DNA from: SAR324 cluster bacterium
GTDB lineage: Bacteria > SAR324 > NAC60-12
Direction: 5' to 3'
Assembly (NCBI GenBank): GCA_015232315.1
Contig: JADFZZ010000017.1
Span: forward strand, 1-64,000
DNA length: 64,000 nt
Numbering within the stretch: position 1 is the first letter of the stretch; every line of letters starts with the position of its first letter. The position numbers and the translations under genes were made by a program. Below, one piece after another: positions 53,228 through 62,088 of the stretch. The notes under the pieces were generated by a model. That model was not told where the DNA came from. It saw only the letters and a program-made list of their open reading frames with translations, and made no database searches.

Positions 53228-54163
53228 TCATTGATTCAGATCATCAGGAAAGGGCAGGAAAAACGTCTGTTGAGCCAGATAATCCGTCTCAAAACGAACG
53301 ATCCAGCTTCTCAGGAGATGTGCCATTACACTGAAAGATGATTTTTCATTACGATAACTTTCCAGGGCGTCCAGAAAAAAAGCTTTCTCCCTTGCTTGCA
53401 ACTGTTTTGAAAAATAGCCAAGTGCATGCATCAAGGCATTGATGTTATTGCTGATCCTGGCTGGTCTGGAAAGTGCTTTTTTTAGTTCACTTTCATAAAG
53501 TGACAATATTGTTGAAATTTGCATTTTATCCGGATTAGCGACAAGTCTTCCCAAAACCCTCATCTGTGCCTGGTTGTAGGCCATCAGTAACAGCTTGTTT
53601 TCTGATTGAAACTGAACCAGTTCAGCCATATTTTTTGATTGTTTTACCTGTCGAAATCTTGCCAGAGTGAAAAGTTTTGTCAAAAAATGCTCCCTGATTC
53701 TGACATCATGCAATCGTCCTTCATCTTCAATGGCCAAGCCCTCAAACTTTTGCACTACCGCCTCAGCAAATAAACCGGAACTTTTCCCAATCGGGATTTT
53801 TGAATCAATCGCAGGGAAAATTTTTACATCCTTGATTCCACATGAAGGAGAACGCCCCTTCAGTAGAAACCCATCCACATCGGCCAGTTCATTGACAAAA
53901 GAGTGAGAGAAATCTCTCATTTTTTGTGTAAAATCCAATCCCGTCGCAGGTTGTTGCAGAATTTTCTCCTGATGATTCATCACAACCCTGATGGGTTCCC
54001 GTGGTATTCCCATACCGATAGCGACTTCAGGGCAGACTTTTTTGAAATCAACGTACTGATTCAATTTTCTGACAAAATCATTGGGCATCGCCTGTCCATT
54101 ATATCGGCAGGATTCAAACTCCAGACATTGGGAAACAACAACAACGGGACGAATTTGGTTCAT
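53228..54163 (-). CDS. DUF523 and DUF1722 domain protein
   Basis: 311 residues. N-terminal DUF523 (about 5-150: SQCLEFESCRYNGQ, VCPEVAIGMGIPREP, GRSPSCGIKDV, with Cys pairs) and C-terminal DUF1722 (helical, about 180-300). The two-domain form occurs in many bacteria; function unknown, sometimes linked to sulfur or nucleotide chemistry. Convergent with the aquaporin gene. Confidence 0.88.
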   Translation of the reverse strand: MNQIRPVVVVSQCLEFESCRYNGQAMPNDFVRKLNQYVDFKKVCPEVAIGMGIPREPIRVVMNHQEKILQQPATGLDFTQKMRDFSHSFVNELADVDGFLLKGRSPSCGIKDVKIFPAIDSKIPIGKSSGLFAEAVVQKFEGLAIEDEGRLHDVRIREHFLTKLFTLARFRQVKQSKNMAELVQFQSENKLLLMAYNQAQMRVLGRLVANPDKMQISTILSLYESELKKALSRPARISNNINALMHALGYFSKQLQAREKAFFLDALESYRNEKSSFSVMAHLLRSWIVRFETDYLAQQTFFLPFPDDLNQ

Positions 54164-54198
54164 GGTATGACTCAGGAGAAAATCAGTGATTGAAATAT

Positions 54199-54780
54199 TT
54201 ATTCTTGTTCCTTGATATTCAGGATCTCACAAATCCGGTATTTATGCTCCTTGTTGCCCGAACATAGTAGATCTATCATTTCCAGTTTTTGTGCATCAGT
54301 CAGAATCACAGGTCGTTTTTTCCGGATATCCAGATGTTTCACCTGATTCAATCCGGTTGTTACTGATTCCGAAATTCCCACCATCCCTGTTACGATGGTT
54401 TCAGACAGTTCAGCAACGCCTGTAGCCACTGTCTCGGAAAGTCCCACAACACCTGATGCCAGAGCTCCCGCCGTGGAAATAAAGTCCTTTATGGTTTTAC
54501 TCCCACCTTTTTTCCCCTGACTTGAAATCCACATTGGCAACGAGACGGATTGCTCCAAACCAAGTTTATCGGGAGTTATATTCAAGGCCTCCATCAATTT
54601 TGTGATTTTACGTTTGGGTATCGCTATCTTGCCTTCTTCTATTTTGTGAATCACCTGGCCCGCTGAATTTTCTGCATAACCTATTTCCATACCAAGCTCT
54701 TTCTGGGTCAGGCCCTTCTCAAGTCTGGCTCCGCTGACGATCTCCCCAAGGAGTTTTAGAAATTGTTTTTCTGGTTTCAT
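54199..54780 (-). CDS. XRE-family DNA-binding protein
   Basis: 193 residues. Helix-turn-helix at about 8-62 (ARLEKGLTQKELGMEIGYAE, VIHKIEEGKIAIPKRK). The middle holds a repeated heptad-like hydrophobic pattern (ALASGVVGLSETVATGVAELSETIVTG, given here in part as VVGLSETVATG / VAELSETIVTG) that might oligomerise. Divergent from two small phasin-like genes, which it probably regulates, perhaps with TAGTTA repeats. Confidence 0.82.
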   Translation of the reverse strand: MKPEKQFLKLLGEIVSGARLEKGLTQKELGMEIGYAENSAGQVIHKIEEGKIAIPKRKITKLMEALNITPDKLGLEQSVSLPMWISSQGKKGGSKTIKDFISTAGALASGVVGLSETVATGVAELSETIVTGMVGISESVTTGLNQVKHLDIRKKRPVILTDAQKLEMIDLLCSGNKEHKYRICEILNIKEQE

Positions 54781-54821
54781 AGTTATTTTATAGTTAAATT
54801 TTGACTATTTTTATTTAGTTA
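54780..54821. promoter_or_regulatory. three TAGTTA repeats in the XRE-phasin spacer
   Basis: TAGTTA at 54780-54785, 54791-54796 and 54816-54821, between the XRE gene start and the promoter at 54833. Candidate operator for the divergent regulator; inference only. Confidence 0.35.
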
Positions 54822-54832
54822 ATAAATAAGTA

Positions 54833-54861
54833 TTGACTTATTAAAACAGATAAACTACTAT
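54833..54861 (+). promoter_or_regulatory. sigma-70-like promoter of the phasin-like genes
   Basis: TTGACT (54833-54838), 17-bp spacer, TACTAT (54856-54861), 51 bp before the first phasin-like gene. Confidence 0.6.
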
Positions 54862-54912
54862 TTGATCACGATAAACAACAAACCAAATCAATCTCATAAT
54901 TTTGGAGGAAGT

Positions 54913-55266
54913 ATGAATGCAACAGAAATCAAAAACAAAGTAGAACAAACGCTGGAAAACACTGTGAATGCTGTTGAGAGCATCCATAAGACACTGGTCA
55001 ACCATCCCTTTGAACTTCTTGAAAGTGTGGAAACCTTCAAGACTCCAGTTCAAAAAGCTCGAGCCTTACATGATAAGGCCACAGAAAGTGTCTATAACCA
55101 GATCAGGAGTATCAATAAAATATTGAGCAACTACCTTTCAACCTTGATACCTGAACCTGTATCGGCCTCACAAGCCAAAGCACATTCTTCAACAGCTAAA
55201 CCAGCTAACAAGACAAAACCTCAAGCAAAAAAAACAACCAGTAAAACAACAGCAAAGAAAGCTTAA
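54913..55266 (+). CDS. phasin-like helical protein with basic tail
   Basis: 117 residues. A helical N-terminal region (about 5-75, polar/hydrophobic repeats as in phasins) is followed by a Ala/Lys/Thr-rich C-terminal tail (many K and A, ending AKKA) that could bind DNA or granule surface. Phasins coat polyhydroxyalkanoate granules; no phaC is in view. Strong site TGGAGGA before ATG. Confidence 0.6.
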   Translation: MNATEIKNKVEQTLENTVNAVESIHKTLVNHPFELLESVETFKTPVQKARALHDKATESVYNQIRSINKILSNYLSTLIPEPVSASQAKAHSSTAKPANKTKPQAKKTTSKTTAKKA

Positions 55267-55301
55267 TTTCTAAACACAACAATTTAATTACTAAGGAATG
55301 T

Positions 55302-55568
55302 ATGGAAAAGCTGAATGAAATCAATAAAAAAGTTCATGAATTTACATTACAAAATGTTGGACGTGTTGAAGAAGTCTATCACAGTGTGAGTGACAGAGTG
55401 TTTGCCTCTATTGGACAGGTTGACGTCCTTAAAAACATCGCCACAGATATTAAATCCATGGAGGGACGATTGTCCAATGATGTTTTTACAAATATCAGAA
55501 CTATCAGTAAGAAATCTGAAGAATTGATTACCGATATTTTGAACAAACTCCCCGGAAAAGCCGCATAG
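55302..55568 (+). CDS. small phasin-like helical protein
   Basis: 88 residues, all helical with amphipathic repeats, no tail. Resembles the first 75 residues of the preceding gene in layout; likely co-transcribed with it. Ends at a cluster of hairpins. Confidence 0.55.
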   Translation: MEKLNEINKKVHEFTLQNVGRVEEVYHSVSDRVFASIGQVDVLKNIATDIKSMEGRLSNDVFTNIRTISKKSEELITDILNKLPGKAA

Positions 55569-55651
55569 GGTGTCTGGTGCGACACCATGAACCACACCAG
55601 TGGTTCATTTTTGAAAGGAAAGAGGTTTCCTCCCCTGGTCTCTTTCCTTTC
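55569..55651 (+). terminator. tandem hairpins ending the phasin-like operon
   Basis: Three inverted repeats in 83 bp: GGTGTC/GACACC (55569-55586), ATGAACCAC/GTGGTTCAT with a 4-nt loop and a T5 tract (55587-55612), and GAAAGGAAAGAG/CTCTTTCCTTTC (55613-55651). The second is a classic intrinsic terminator; the third could act on the convergent monooxygenase gene. Confidence 0.85.
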
Positions 55652-55668
55652 CCTCTCTCAATCATTCC

Positions 55669-57282
55669 CTAAAAAACCAAGCGTTTCTGAAAACTTCGAA
55701 TCATCTTGTTCAACTGTTTTGAAGACGCCATTCCACCAACAAAACGGTCGGGTCTTAACAGAACAAAATCAATGCCTTTGATTTGTTTAAAATATTTTTC
55801 CAAATCACCATACACATCAATCACGCGGACTAATCGAGCATCATCCATGGGGGTTGGCGATTTATTCAACAGTTTGTCTATGGAAACAATCTGGATGTAA
55901 CTCATTTCCATCGCCTGACAAGCAATGATCGAATCCTGATTCAATAGATTCAACGGATTCAAATTCCATCCCAGCAAAGTAAAATAAGGCCCCATACAAT
56001 CATCAAGGAGTTTTCTTTCTCCGCTGACAAGCTGAATGGATGGCTGGATAAAAAGCTGACCCACATAATCCTGATCATTTGACGAGGTAGATACTACGAT
56101 ACTATTTTTTCCCAAGGGAATTTTGGGTGTAGGTTTCAAGGCCTTATCAAACAACCATTTATTCACAAGGGCTGAATTATTGAAATACTTGATCAGGGAG
56201 TCCCGTAAAAGGGCCATGACATTGCTGGAATAGGTCAACATTTCCAGATTCATGCGTGCCATCTGAATTTCATGTCTGATCAGATGTCCCCGTTCATTGT
56301 CATAGCTATTGAGCAGATCTTTTCCTGCTTTGCCTTTAATCAATAACACGACCTTCCAGATCACATTAAGCACATCCTTGAACCCTGAAATCACGCCCTG
56401 TCCAGCAAAGGTCGGAATCATTCTGGCCGCATTTCCCAAGAGCACCACCCGGCCTTTGCATGTATGATCAACCGTCTTTGCATAGACATTATATATCTGC
56501 TTATGACTGATATCCGGGGTACGGTCTCCAATCCAGGGATTTAGCAATTGATGGATTCTCTCAGTCTGTAAAAGGCTCGCTTCGTCTTCCCCGGGCAACA
56601 CCAGAAATTCCCATCGTCGATGTCCCATGGGCAACGGATAACAAATGGCTGGACGCTCAGGATTACAATGAAACTCGATATAATCTGTCGGCAAAAAATC
56701 ATGTTCTGTTTCAACAGTAAGCCATTTGATACAATAATTATTTGTATTAAATTTTTCCCCGATCAGTTTTCGGACAGTACTGTGTTCACCATCACAACCC
56801 AGTAAAATCTGGGTTTTAAACTCATGAATTTCTCCATTTTGATTTTTGTATTGAACGAGTAAGCCATCCTCCTGTTCCTTAAAGGCTATCAACTCCGCAT
56901 CAGGAATCACATGCACATGCGGATATTTTTTCAGATTCGCCATCATATTCGATTCCAGAACAGGTTCCAGAAACGTATTCAGGCGATAATGACCGAAGTT
57001 TTTTTCATTGGCCGCAGGCACAATTCGATACAGGGTTCCGAATGTGGAGGATAGAATATGGAGTGGTACCCCTGTGTGAATGCTATCGCTGGATTGATCA
57101 AGTAAATCGATATTTTGTAGAATACGAAGTCCTTCATCATCAATCAGTACAGCGCGTCTTTGAAAAGACGGTTCTTTTTTTTTCTCAAGTACCTGTGTCT
57201 TGATATGATATCGCGCTAATAAATTTGCAGCGAGCAAACCCGTTGGGCCACCACCAACAACAGTGACTGGAATATCTTTCAT
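55669..57282 (-). CDS. FAD-dependent aromatic monooxygenase-like protein
   Basis: 537 residues of the PheA/TfdB/MhpA-type flavoprotein hydroxylase family. N-terminal GGGPTGLLAANLLARY binds FAD, and GCDGEHSTVR is the DG motif. The usual second FAD box (GDAAH-like) reads GNAARMIPTFAGQG, with Asp to Asn and His to Arg. The C-terminal thioredoxin-like domain is short. The altered box may mean changed or weakened FAD use. Substrate unknown. Confidence 0.82.
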   Translation of the reverse strand: MKDIPVTVVGGGPTGLLAANLLARYHIKTQVLEKKKEPSFQRRAVLIDDEGLRILQNIDLLDQSSDSIHTGVPLHILSSTFGTLYRIVPAANEKNFGHYRLNTFLEPVLESNMMANLKKYPHVHVIPDAELIAFKEQEDGLLVQYKNQNGEIHEFKTQILLGCDGEHSTVRKLIGEKFNTNNYCIKWLTVETEHDFLPTDYIEFHCNPERPAICYPLPMGHRRWEFLVLPGEDEASLLQTERIHQLLNPWIGDRTPDISHKQIYNVYAKTVDHTCKGRVVLLGNAARMIPTFAGQGVISGFKDVLNVIWKVVLLIKGKAGKDLLNSYDNERGHLIRHEIQMARMNLEMLTYSSNVMALLRDSLIKYFNNSALVNKWLFDKALKPTPKIPLGKNSIVVSTSSNDQDYVGQLFIQPSIQLVSGERKLLDDCMGPYFTLLGWNLNPLNLLNQDSIIACQAMEMSYIQIVSIDKLLNKSPTPMDDARLVRVIDVYGDLEKYFKQIKGIDFVLLRPDRFVGGMASSKQLNKMIRSFQKRLVF

Positions 57283-57522
57283 AGTTTTTGGTTTCTAAAG
57301 AACATCTTGAGGAATTTTCCAGAAAAAATTCTAATTGTTTATCTCGTCGAAAAAAATTGGCTTCAATGTTCTCTAAAATACTCGATACGAACTGTCCATG
57401 TTTTTATGTAAAAAATTACAAATATCATTTCATTTGACATTCATCATTCAGTTCCTGCATGCATATTGTAAGGAGAATAATGTGTATTTTAAAACTCTGT
57501 AATCAACTATCTGAGGTCAGAC

Positions 57523-59046
57523 ATGGAATCTTTGCTCAATGAAGACATGCCCGCCAACGCAAAAAACTGGATCGCTCATGCCATTGCTGGAATGGCCATT
57601 GCGGATGGACGTGTAGACTCTTCTGAACTGGTGTTCTTAAAAGAAGCCATGTCTTTTCTGAATGATCGGGAATCCATCAATAAAATTCTAACCTTCGTAA
57701 AACAGGGAAAAGTTCCTGAACTTCCCGCCATAAGCCTCGATAAAAACGCGGCATTTTCCATATTAAAACACTTGACCCAAATTGCCATCATTGATGAAGA
57801 TCTTCATGAAAATGAAACTTCATTTTTACACTCAGCAGGTGAAATACTTGGATTTCCGCCCAGTATCACTGAAAAATTTTTATCCATTGCCCACAAAAAT
57901 CTGGAATCTCGAGTTGCCAGAGGATTGCTAAAAGTTCAGGGATCCCAGGAAGAGGTGCGATGCAAAGACATGACGCTTACTGGTTGCATGGTGGATCTGG
58001 ATTATGTGGTCAATCCCATGACTGTCGGAGAATTACAGGTTTATGCAAAAAATAACGAAGAAGAAATGTTGTGCAGTGTGATTCCCTGCATTGTAAAATG
58101 GTTTCGGAAAAAATCATCCGGGAAAATCGCCATCAAGCTTGAGTTCAAGGAAGAAATAAATGTAAATCATGGTGTTCTGCAGATTGTTGATCCTGACTCC
58201 TGTATTATTGGCGCACAAAAAGAACTGGTTACAAAATCATCAGCTCTTGCCGGAAGATATGTCCAGTGCCGTATTTGCATGACATCAGAAATCCCCTTCT
58301 GGTCGTTGCGTCCTGGAAACATGATTCCTGAAACCAATATTTTCTGGGTTCCGATCTATACAGAAGCCTACAAAGGCAAGGAACTTTGCAATTTCAATTT
58401 ACAAAGAATCACAGTCTGCCCCAACTGTTTTTTTGCCAGTGACATTCTACATTTTTTTCATTTGCATGGTGAAATCCAGATGCCGGCAAGTTTTGATGTT
58501 AAATTATTTTCAGTCAGGTGGAAAGAAACCATTAATGGACGAAAATCCATCTTGAGGGGCACATTGGAAGAACTTCTTTCAGAAAAGCGTCCCCTAGAGC
58601 AGGCTATTGCCACCTATACCATGGCCGTTTACACGCATGATTTATTATCACGTCAGGTTCAGATGACTTTTTTTCATCAGCAACAATCAATTTTTTATTT
58701 ATTGATTCAGGCCGATCTTTACATGCAGATCAACAAAAAGCATGAAGCCGAAAAAAATTTAAGAGAAGTGATCAAACGGTTGGAATTGATCATGCTGAAA
58801 ACCAAAAGTGTGTTCTGGATTCAAGCTGTAGAACAGTTAGCCATGATCAAACTCTATTTTCAGGAAGATAAAGGGGTTTCCAAACAACTGACCCAACTGG
58901 AACGCTACAAGGAATCTCACCCGCCCAAACCCTCAACAGCGGAAGACGAAGCCCTTGAAAAAGCAATTGAGTCCCTCAAACAGGCCAATCTGGACCCACA
59001 ATCCTATTGGAGTTCAAAACGTTCCCACTTTCATAGAAATCAATGA
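57523..59046 (+). CDS. TerB-like/PilZ-like/zinc-knuckle protein of unknown function
   Basis: 507 residues. Residues 1-125 are helical with Asp/Glu pairs (AIADGRVDSSELVFL, AIIDEDLHENETSFL) like the TerB/DjlA fold. A PilZ-like beta region follows (135-225). Then a knuckle region has C249-R-I-C252 and C299-P-N-C302 around a beta block (WVPIYTEAYKGKELCNF), somewhat like DUF2225. That block is shared with the CheX protein at 13086. The C-terminal part (320-500) is helical, repeat-like. Site GAGG before the ATG. Possible c-di-GMP-linked signalling scaffold (inference). Confidence 0.7.
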   Translation: MESLLNEDMPANAKNWIAHAIAGMAIADGRVDSSELVFLKEAMSFLNDRESINKILTFVKQGKVPELPAISLDKNAAFSILKHLTQIAIIDEDLHENETSFLHSAGEILGFPPSITEKFLSIAHKNLESRVARGLLKVQGSQEEVRCKDMTLTGCMVDLDYVVNPMTVGELQVYAKNNEEEMLCSVIPCIVKWFRKKSSGKIAIKLEFKEEINVNHGVLQIVDPDSCIIGAQKELVTKSSALAGRYVQCRICMTSEIPFWSLRPGNMIPETNIFWVPIYTEAYKGKELCNFNLQRITVCPNCFFASDILHFFHLHGEIQMPASFDVKLFSVRWKETINGRKSILRGTLEELLSEKRPLEQAIATYTMAVYTHDLLSRQVQMTFFHQQQSIFYLLIQADLYMQINKKHEAEKNLREVIKRLELIMLKTKSVFWIQAVEQLAMIKLYFQEDKGVSKQLTQLERYKESHPPKPSTAEDEALEKAIESLKQANLDPQSYWSSKRSHFHRNQ

Positions 59047-59104
59047 CCCCGCATTGTTCTCCGAACAACTTGAAAACAAATCAATCAATGGCTTGAAACG
59101 TTCC

Positions 59105-59311
59105 TTAAACAAAAATGTCCAGCACCAGGACATATACGATGGGGCGTTCCACATCCTCCCTGATCACATGGGTGATTTCATACCCCACATTCTCATAAAT
59201 AAAACGTTCGCCCTCGACCAACTGATTCTCCGTAAGCCACAATTGTATGGTTTCCTCATATTTCAGGGCACCATGAACATTTACCAGAATTTTTTCTGAA
59301 GATTCGCTCAT
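59105..59311 (-). CDS. hypothetical small protein
   Basis: 68 residues, beta-rich with an acidic N-terminus (MSESSEKILVNVHGALKYEE); no family recognised. No good ribosome site. Its end is 59 bp from the convergent TerB-like gene and it is upstream-adjacent to nothing on the same strand within 52 bp. Confidence 0.45.
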   Translation of the reverse strand: MSESSEKILVNVHGALKYEETIQLWLTENQLVEGERFIYENVGYEITHVIREDVERPIVYVLVLDIFV

Positions 59312-59362
59312 ATTTTCATTATTAAGGATGGAATTGATGGTTGTAATGCCACTCCGGCATTT

Positions 59363-59785
59363 TTATTGAGACTTTAATAATCGAATCAAATCTCGCCTTG
59401 AAATCACTCCAACCAATTGTTTGTCATCATCCACCACAGGAAAACTGTGAATACTGGACTGTGCCATCAGTTCCAGAACATAAGTCAGCGGATGCCATGC
59501 TCTGACTGTCACAAGTTGGGAAAAAATATGTCGAATGGTTCGTTCCTGAGCAATATTTTCATAGGGTCGCGGATTTCTCAGGTCGGTTCCAAACACAATA
59601 AACGCTTTTAGAAAATCGTATTGTGAAACAATTCCAATCAGTTCCTTATTTTCAAGCACGGGAAACATATTGAATTGATATTCATCAAACAATAATTCCA
59701 AGTCATGGATACTCATATCAGGATGTACCGTGATCACATTTCTGGTCATTCCATTTTCAACCTTGCCATTCACAAAATTTTGCAT
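59363..59785 (-). CDS. CBS-domain-pair protein
   Basis: 140 residues, two CBS motifs: MTRNVITVHPDMSIHDLELLF...FPVLENKELIG (residues 13-60, in part) and VRAWHPLTYVLELMAQ...FPVVDDDKQLVGVISRRDL near 90-135. Such pairs bind adenosine nucleotides and regulate partner proteins. AAAGGA before ATG. Downstream of panC with a 31-bp gap. Confidence 0.88.
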   Translation of the reverse strand: MQNFVNGKVENGMTRNVITVHPDMSIHDLELLFDEYQFNMFPVLENKELIGIVSQYDFLKAFIVFGTDLRNPRPYENIAQERTIRHIFSQLVTVRAWHPLTYVLELMAQSSIHSFPVVDDDKQLVGVISRRDLIRLLKSQ

Positions 59786-59816
59786 AAGTCCTTTACCGGA
59801 AACCCAATTTTGGGGA

Positions 59817-60671
59817 TTATTTTGAAGATTCTATGGTGATATTGTCAATCAAACGAGTCTTACCCACCCAGACCGCGGCAACAAACAAGGTTTGTCCCTC
59901 AAAATGTGACTGGGGTTCCAGGGTTTCAGGATCAACAAAAGTGGCGTAATCCAGACGAACTGAGGAATGTGTCAGGATTTCCGCGTGTAGAACACTGATG
60001 ATTTCTGAAAAATTATATTTTTTTTCCTCCAGGACAAGAGACTTTGCCAGTTTCATCGACCGTTGGATTCCCAGGGCATATTCTCTTTCCGCTGTTGACA
60101 GATACCGGTTGCGCGAACTCATGGCCAGGCCATCTGGTTCCCGATGAATCGGGGCTTCGATGAGTTGAATTGGAATATTGAGATCCCTGACCATTTGACG
60201 GATGATCAAACATTGCTGATAGTCTTTTCTGCCAAAAATAGCCACATCAGCTTGAATGATATTGAACAGTTTCAAAACAACCGTGGTCACCCCTCTGAAA
60301 TGCCCGGGTCGGGATGCGCCTTCAAGTTTTTGGCAGACGGGCGTTTCTGGTATGACCCAGGTTCCATAACCTTCAGGATAGATCTCTGATACTTCCGGCG
60401 TAAAAAAACAATCCACGCCCGCACGTTGGCCAAGCCTCACATCATTTTCGAGAGTTCGGGGATATTTATTAAAATCTTCATGCGGTCCAAACTGTGAGGG
60501 ATTCACAAAGATAGTCATGATCACATGATCGGCAACAGTTCGAGCCTGATGAACCAGACTCAAATGGCCTTCATGCAACGCACCCATTGTAGGCACCACT
60601 GCGACCTTGCCCTTCAAGGCGGAGCGATATTTCCGGAAGGCTTCGATGGATTGAAAGATTTGGCTGTTCAT
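59817..60671 (-). CDS. panC: pantothenate synthetase
   Basis: ATP-dependent ligation of pantoate and beta-alanine. 284 residues. Family motifs: VPTMGALHEGHLSLV with the HxGH-type ATP site, FVNPSQFGPHEDFNKYPR, GRKDYQQC and SSRNRYLS. Confidence 0.96.
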   Translation of the reverse strand: MNSQIFQSIEAFRKYRSALKGKVAVVPTMGALHEGHLSLVHQARTVADHVIMTIFVNPSQFGPHEDFNKYPRTLENDVRLGQRAGVDCFFTPEVSEIYPEGYGTWVIPETPVCQKLEGASRPGHFRGVTTVVLKLFNIIQADVAIFGRKDYQQCLIIRQMVRDLNIPIQLIEAPIHREPDGLAMSSRNRYLSTAEREYALGIQRSMKLAKSLVLEEKKYNFSEIISVLHAEILTHSSVRLDYATFVDPETLEPQSHFEGQTLFVAAVWVGKTRLIDNITIESSK

Positions 60672-60823
60672 AAATCACATGGAGTTATTTTTGATCAAAA
60701 GGAAACTTGAAGATATCGGCTCAATGTTGAAATATTCCTGTCATCTCAAAATTCTGAAAGTTTTTCCTATCGTCGAAATGACACAAATGCATCTCCGGAT
60801 TCACATCATAACCATGAAACACT

Positions 60824-61018
60824 ATGAAAATTCCTGATAAAATGGAAATTCTCCGTTGGCTTTTGATACTGTTTTTTTTTGGAATGACAGGTCTCGGATT
60901 TTATTTAAATTATCAACGTGCCGTTGTCAAAAATAAAGTTCCGATGACTGAACAATCCTTCCGTCAGGATTCGCCCAACTCAGAACAGGAGCGTTCTGAT
61001 TATATGAATTCCCACTAA
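60824..61018 (+). CDS. possible small single-pass membrane protein
   Basis: 64 residues with one membrane helix (about 10-28, WLLILFFFGMTGLGFYL) and a polar tail. No clear ribosome site; overlaps the convergent yggT end by 39 bp. May be real, not certain. Confidence 0.35.
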   Translation: MKIPDKMEILRWLLILFFFGMTGLGFYLNYQRAVVKNKVPMTEQSFRQDSPNSEQERSDYMNSH

Positions 61019-61234
61019 CGCGACCACAACGGAGATATCCAGATTTCCAATTGGCGGAATGGTTCTGCGGATTGGCGTCAAAACAGGCTCACAGACTCTG
61101 CTCAGAAACCTGTTGACAGGGTGCAACGGATCAAATTGAATCCAAGACATAACCGCATAGCCTAGCAAACAAAAACTGTAGAGACCTAAAGCAGCGTCCA
61201 GGACTCGGATCATGGATACAAAAAGTGATGTCAT
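60980..61234 (-). CDS. YggT-family membrane protein
   Basis: 84 residues, two membrane helices and the family middle PVNRFLSRVCEPVLTPIRR followed by DISVVVALVG. YggT genes commonly follow proC/yggS, as here. Function unclear (membrane protein linked to division or osmotic tolerance in some bacteria). Confidence 0.88.
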   Translation of the reverse strand: MTSLFVSMIRVLDAALGLYSFCLLGYAVMSWIQFDPLHPVNRFLSRVCEPVLTPIRRTIPPIGNLDISVVVALVGIHIIRTLLF

Positions 61235-61260
61235 GATTCTCCTTATATTAGAAATATGAG

Positions 61261-62088
61261 TTAGTTTTTACGAGGTTCCACCGCTTCCATCAACACCCCT
61301 CGAAAACCTGATTTTTCTAAAGCCAGCAAGGATTTAGCGGCCCGTGGAGTTTCTTCCAGCAATGAATTTTTATACAAAACAGGACTATTTTCTGACTGTT
61401 TCAGCCCCTTCACCATTCCATGCATCACATGAATAATGGCTTGTGCGGTTTCTTCTCTTGAGAGCCCCAAGGCACCGCCACCATCAGTCAGTGCTTCAAT
61501 CAGAACACTTCCAGTCAAGGCTCCCAGATGAAAGATTCTTTCCAGAGTATCCAACTGATATTCAGTGTGAACCTCCTGAATGAAGGAAAACATCGACAGG
61601 CATTGCCGCACCTGATTCATGTCCTCCCTATCCACCAGTTCTGATCCTGTCAAGGCGATCACAGAATCCTGAGGATTGACAGGATGATTCGAAACACATT
61701 GCACCATTTTATGCGGATTGATTTCCTGAGTCATCCGGGCAAAGGACACATCATTTTTTAATAAAACCAGAATATGCCTGTCCGCAATCAATAACCTGAT
61801 CCTGGTCAGCAAGGGTTTGAACTCGAGGAACGTTGAATCCATGAAAATCAGTTTACACTGACTGAAAAGTTGATCCAGATTCCATTCCACCCGAGTGCCA
61901 GGCAACAAAGCATTTTCCGGTAATTCTGTCAGCGGATGGATACAGAATACCGGCGTGTTCCGGAATTTCTGCCCTTGGGACACGGCCTGCAACCTTTTGC
62001 CAAAAGGACCCCAACCGATGAATCCCAAAGTGCCCAACTCTGCGTCATTCATGATTTCATGCGTTTTGAGTTCAACCACGTTGCCCAA
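61261..62088 (-). CDS. proC: divergent pyrroline-5-carboxylate reductase-like protein
   Basis: 275 residues. Rossmann start LGFIGWGPFG in place of the usual GxGxMG, and a C-terminal ProC dimer domain with LTDGGGALGLSREETAQAI and SPVLYKNSLLEETPRAAKSL. The nucleotide site is altered enough that the activity is uncertain. TTG start at 62088 has GGAGGG 6-7 nt upstream; ATG 62052 is an alternative. Overlaps yggS end by 17 bp. Proline biosynthesis expected. Confidence 0.75.
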   Translation of the reverse strand: MGNVVELKTHEIMNDAELGTLGFIGWGPFGKRLQAVSQGQKFRNTPVFCIHPLTELPENALLPGTRVEWNLDQLFSQCKLIFMDSTFLEFKPLLTRIRLLIADRHILVLLKNDVSFARMTQEINPHKMVQCVSNHPVNPQDSVIALTGSELVDREDMNQVRQCLSMFSFIQEVHTEYQLDTLERIFHLGALTGSVLIEALTDGGGALGLSREETAQAIIHVMHGMVKGLKQSENSPVLYKNSLLEETPRAAKSLLALEKSGFRGVLMEAVEPRKN

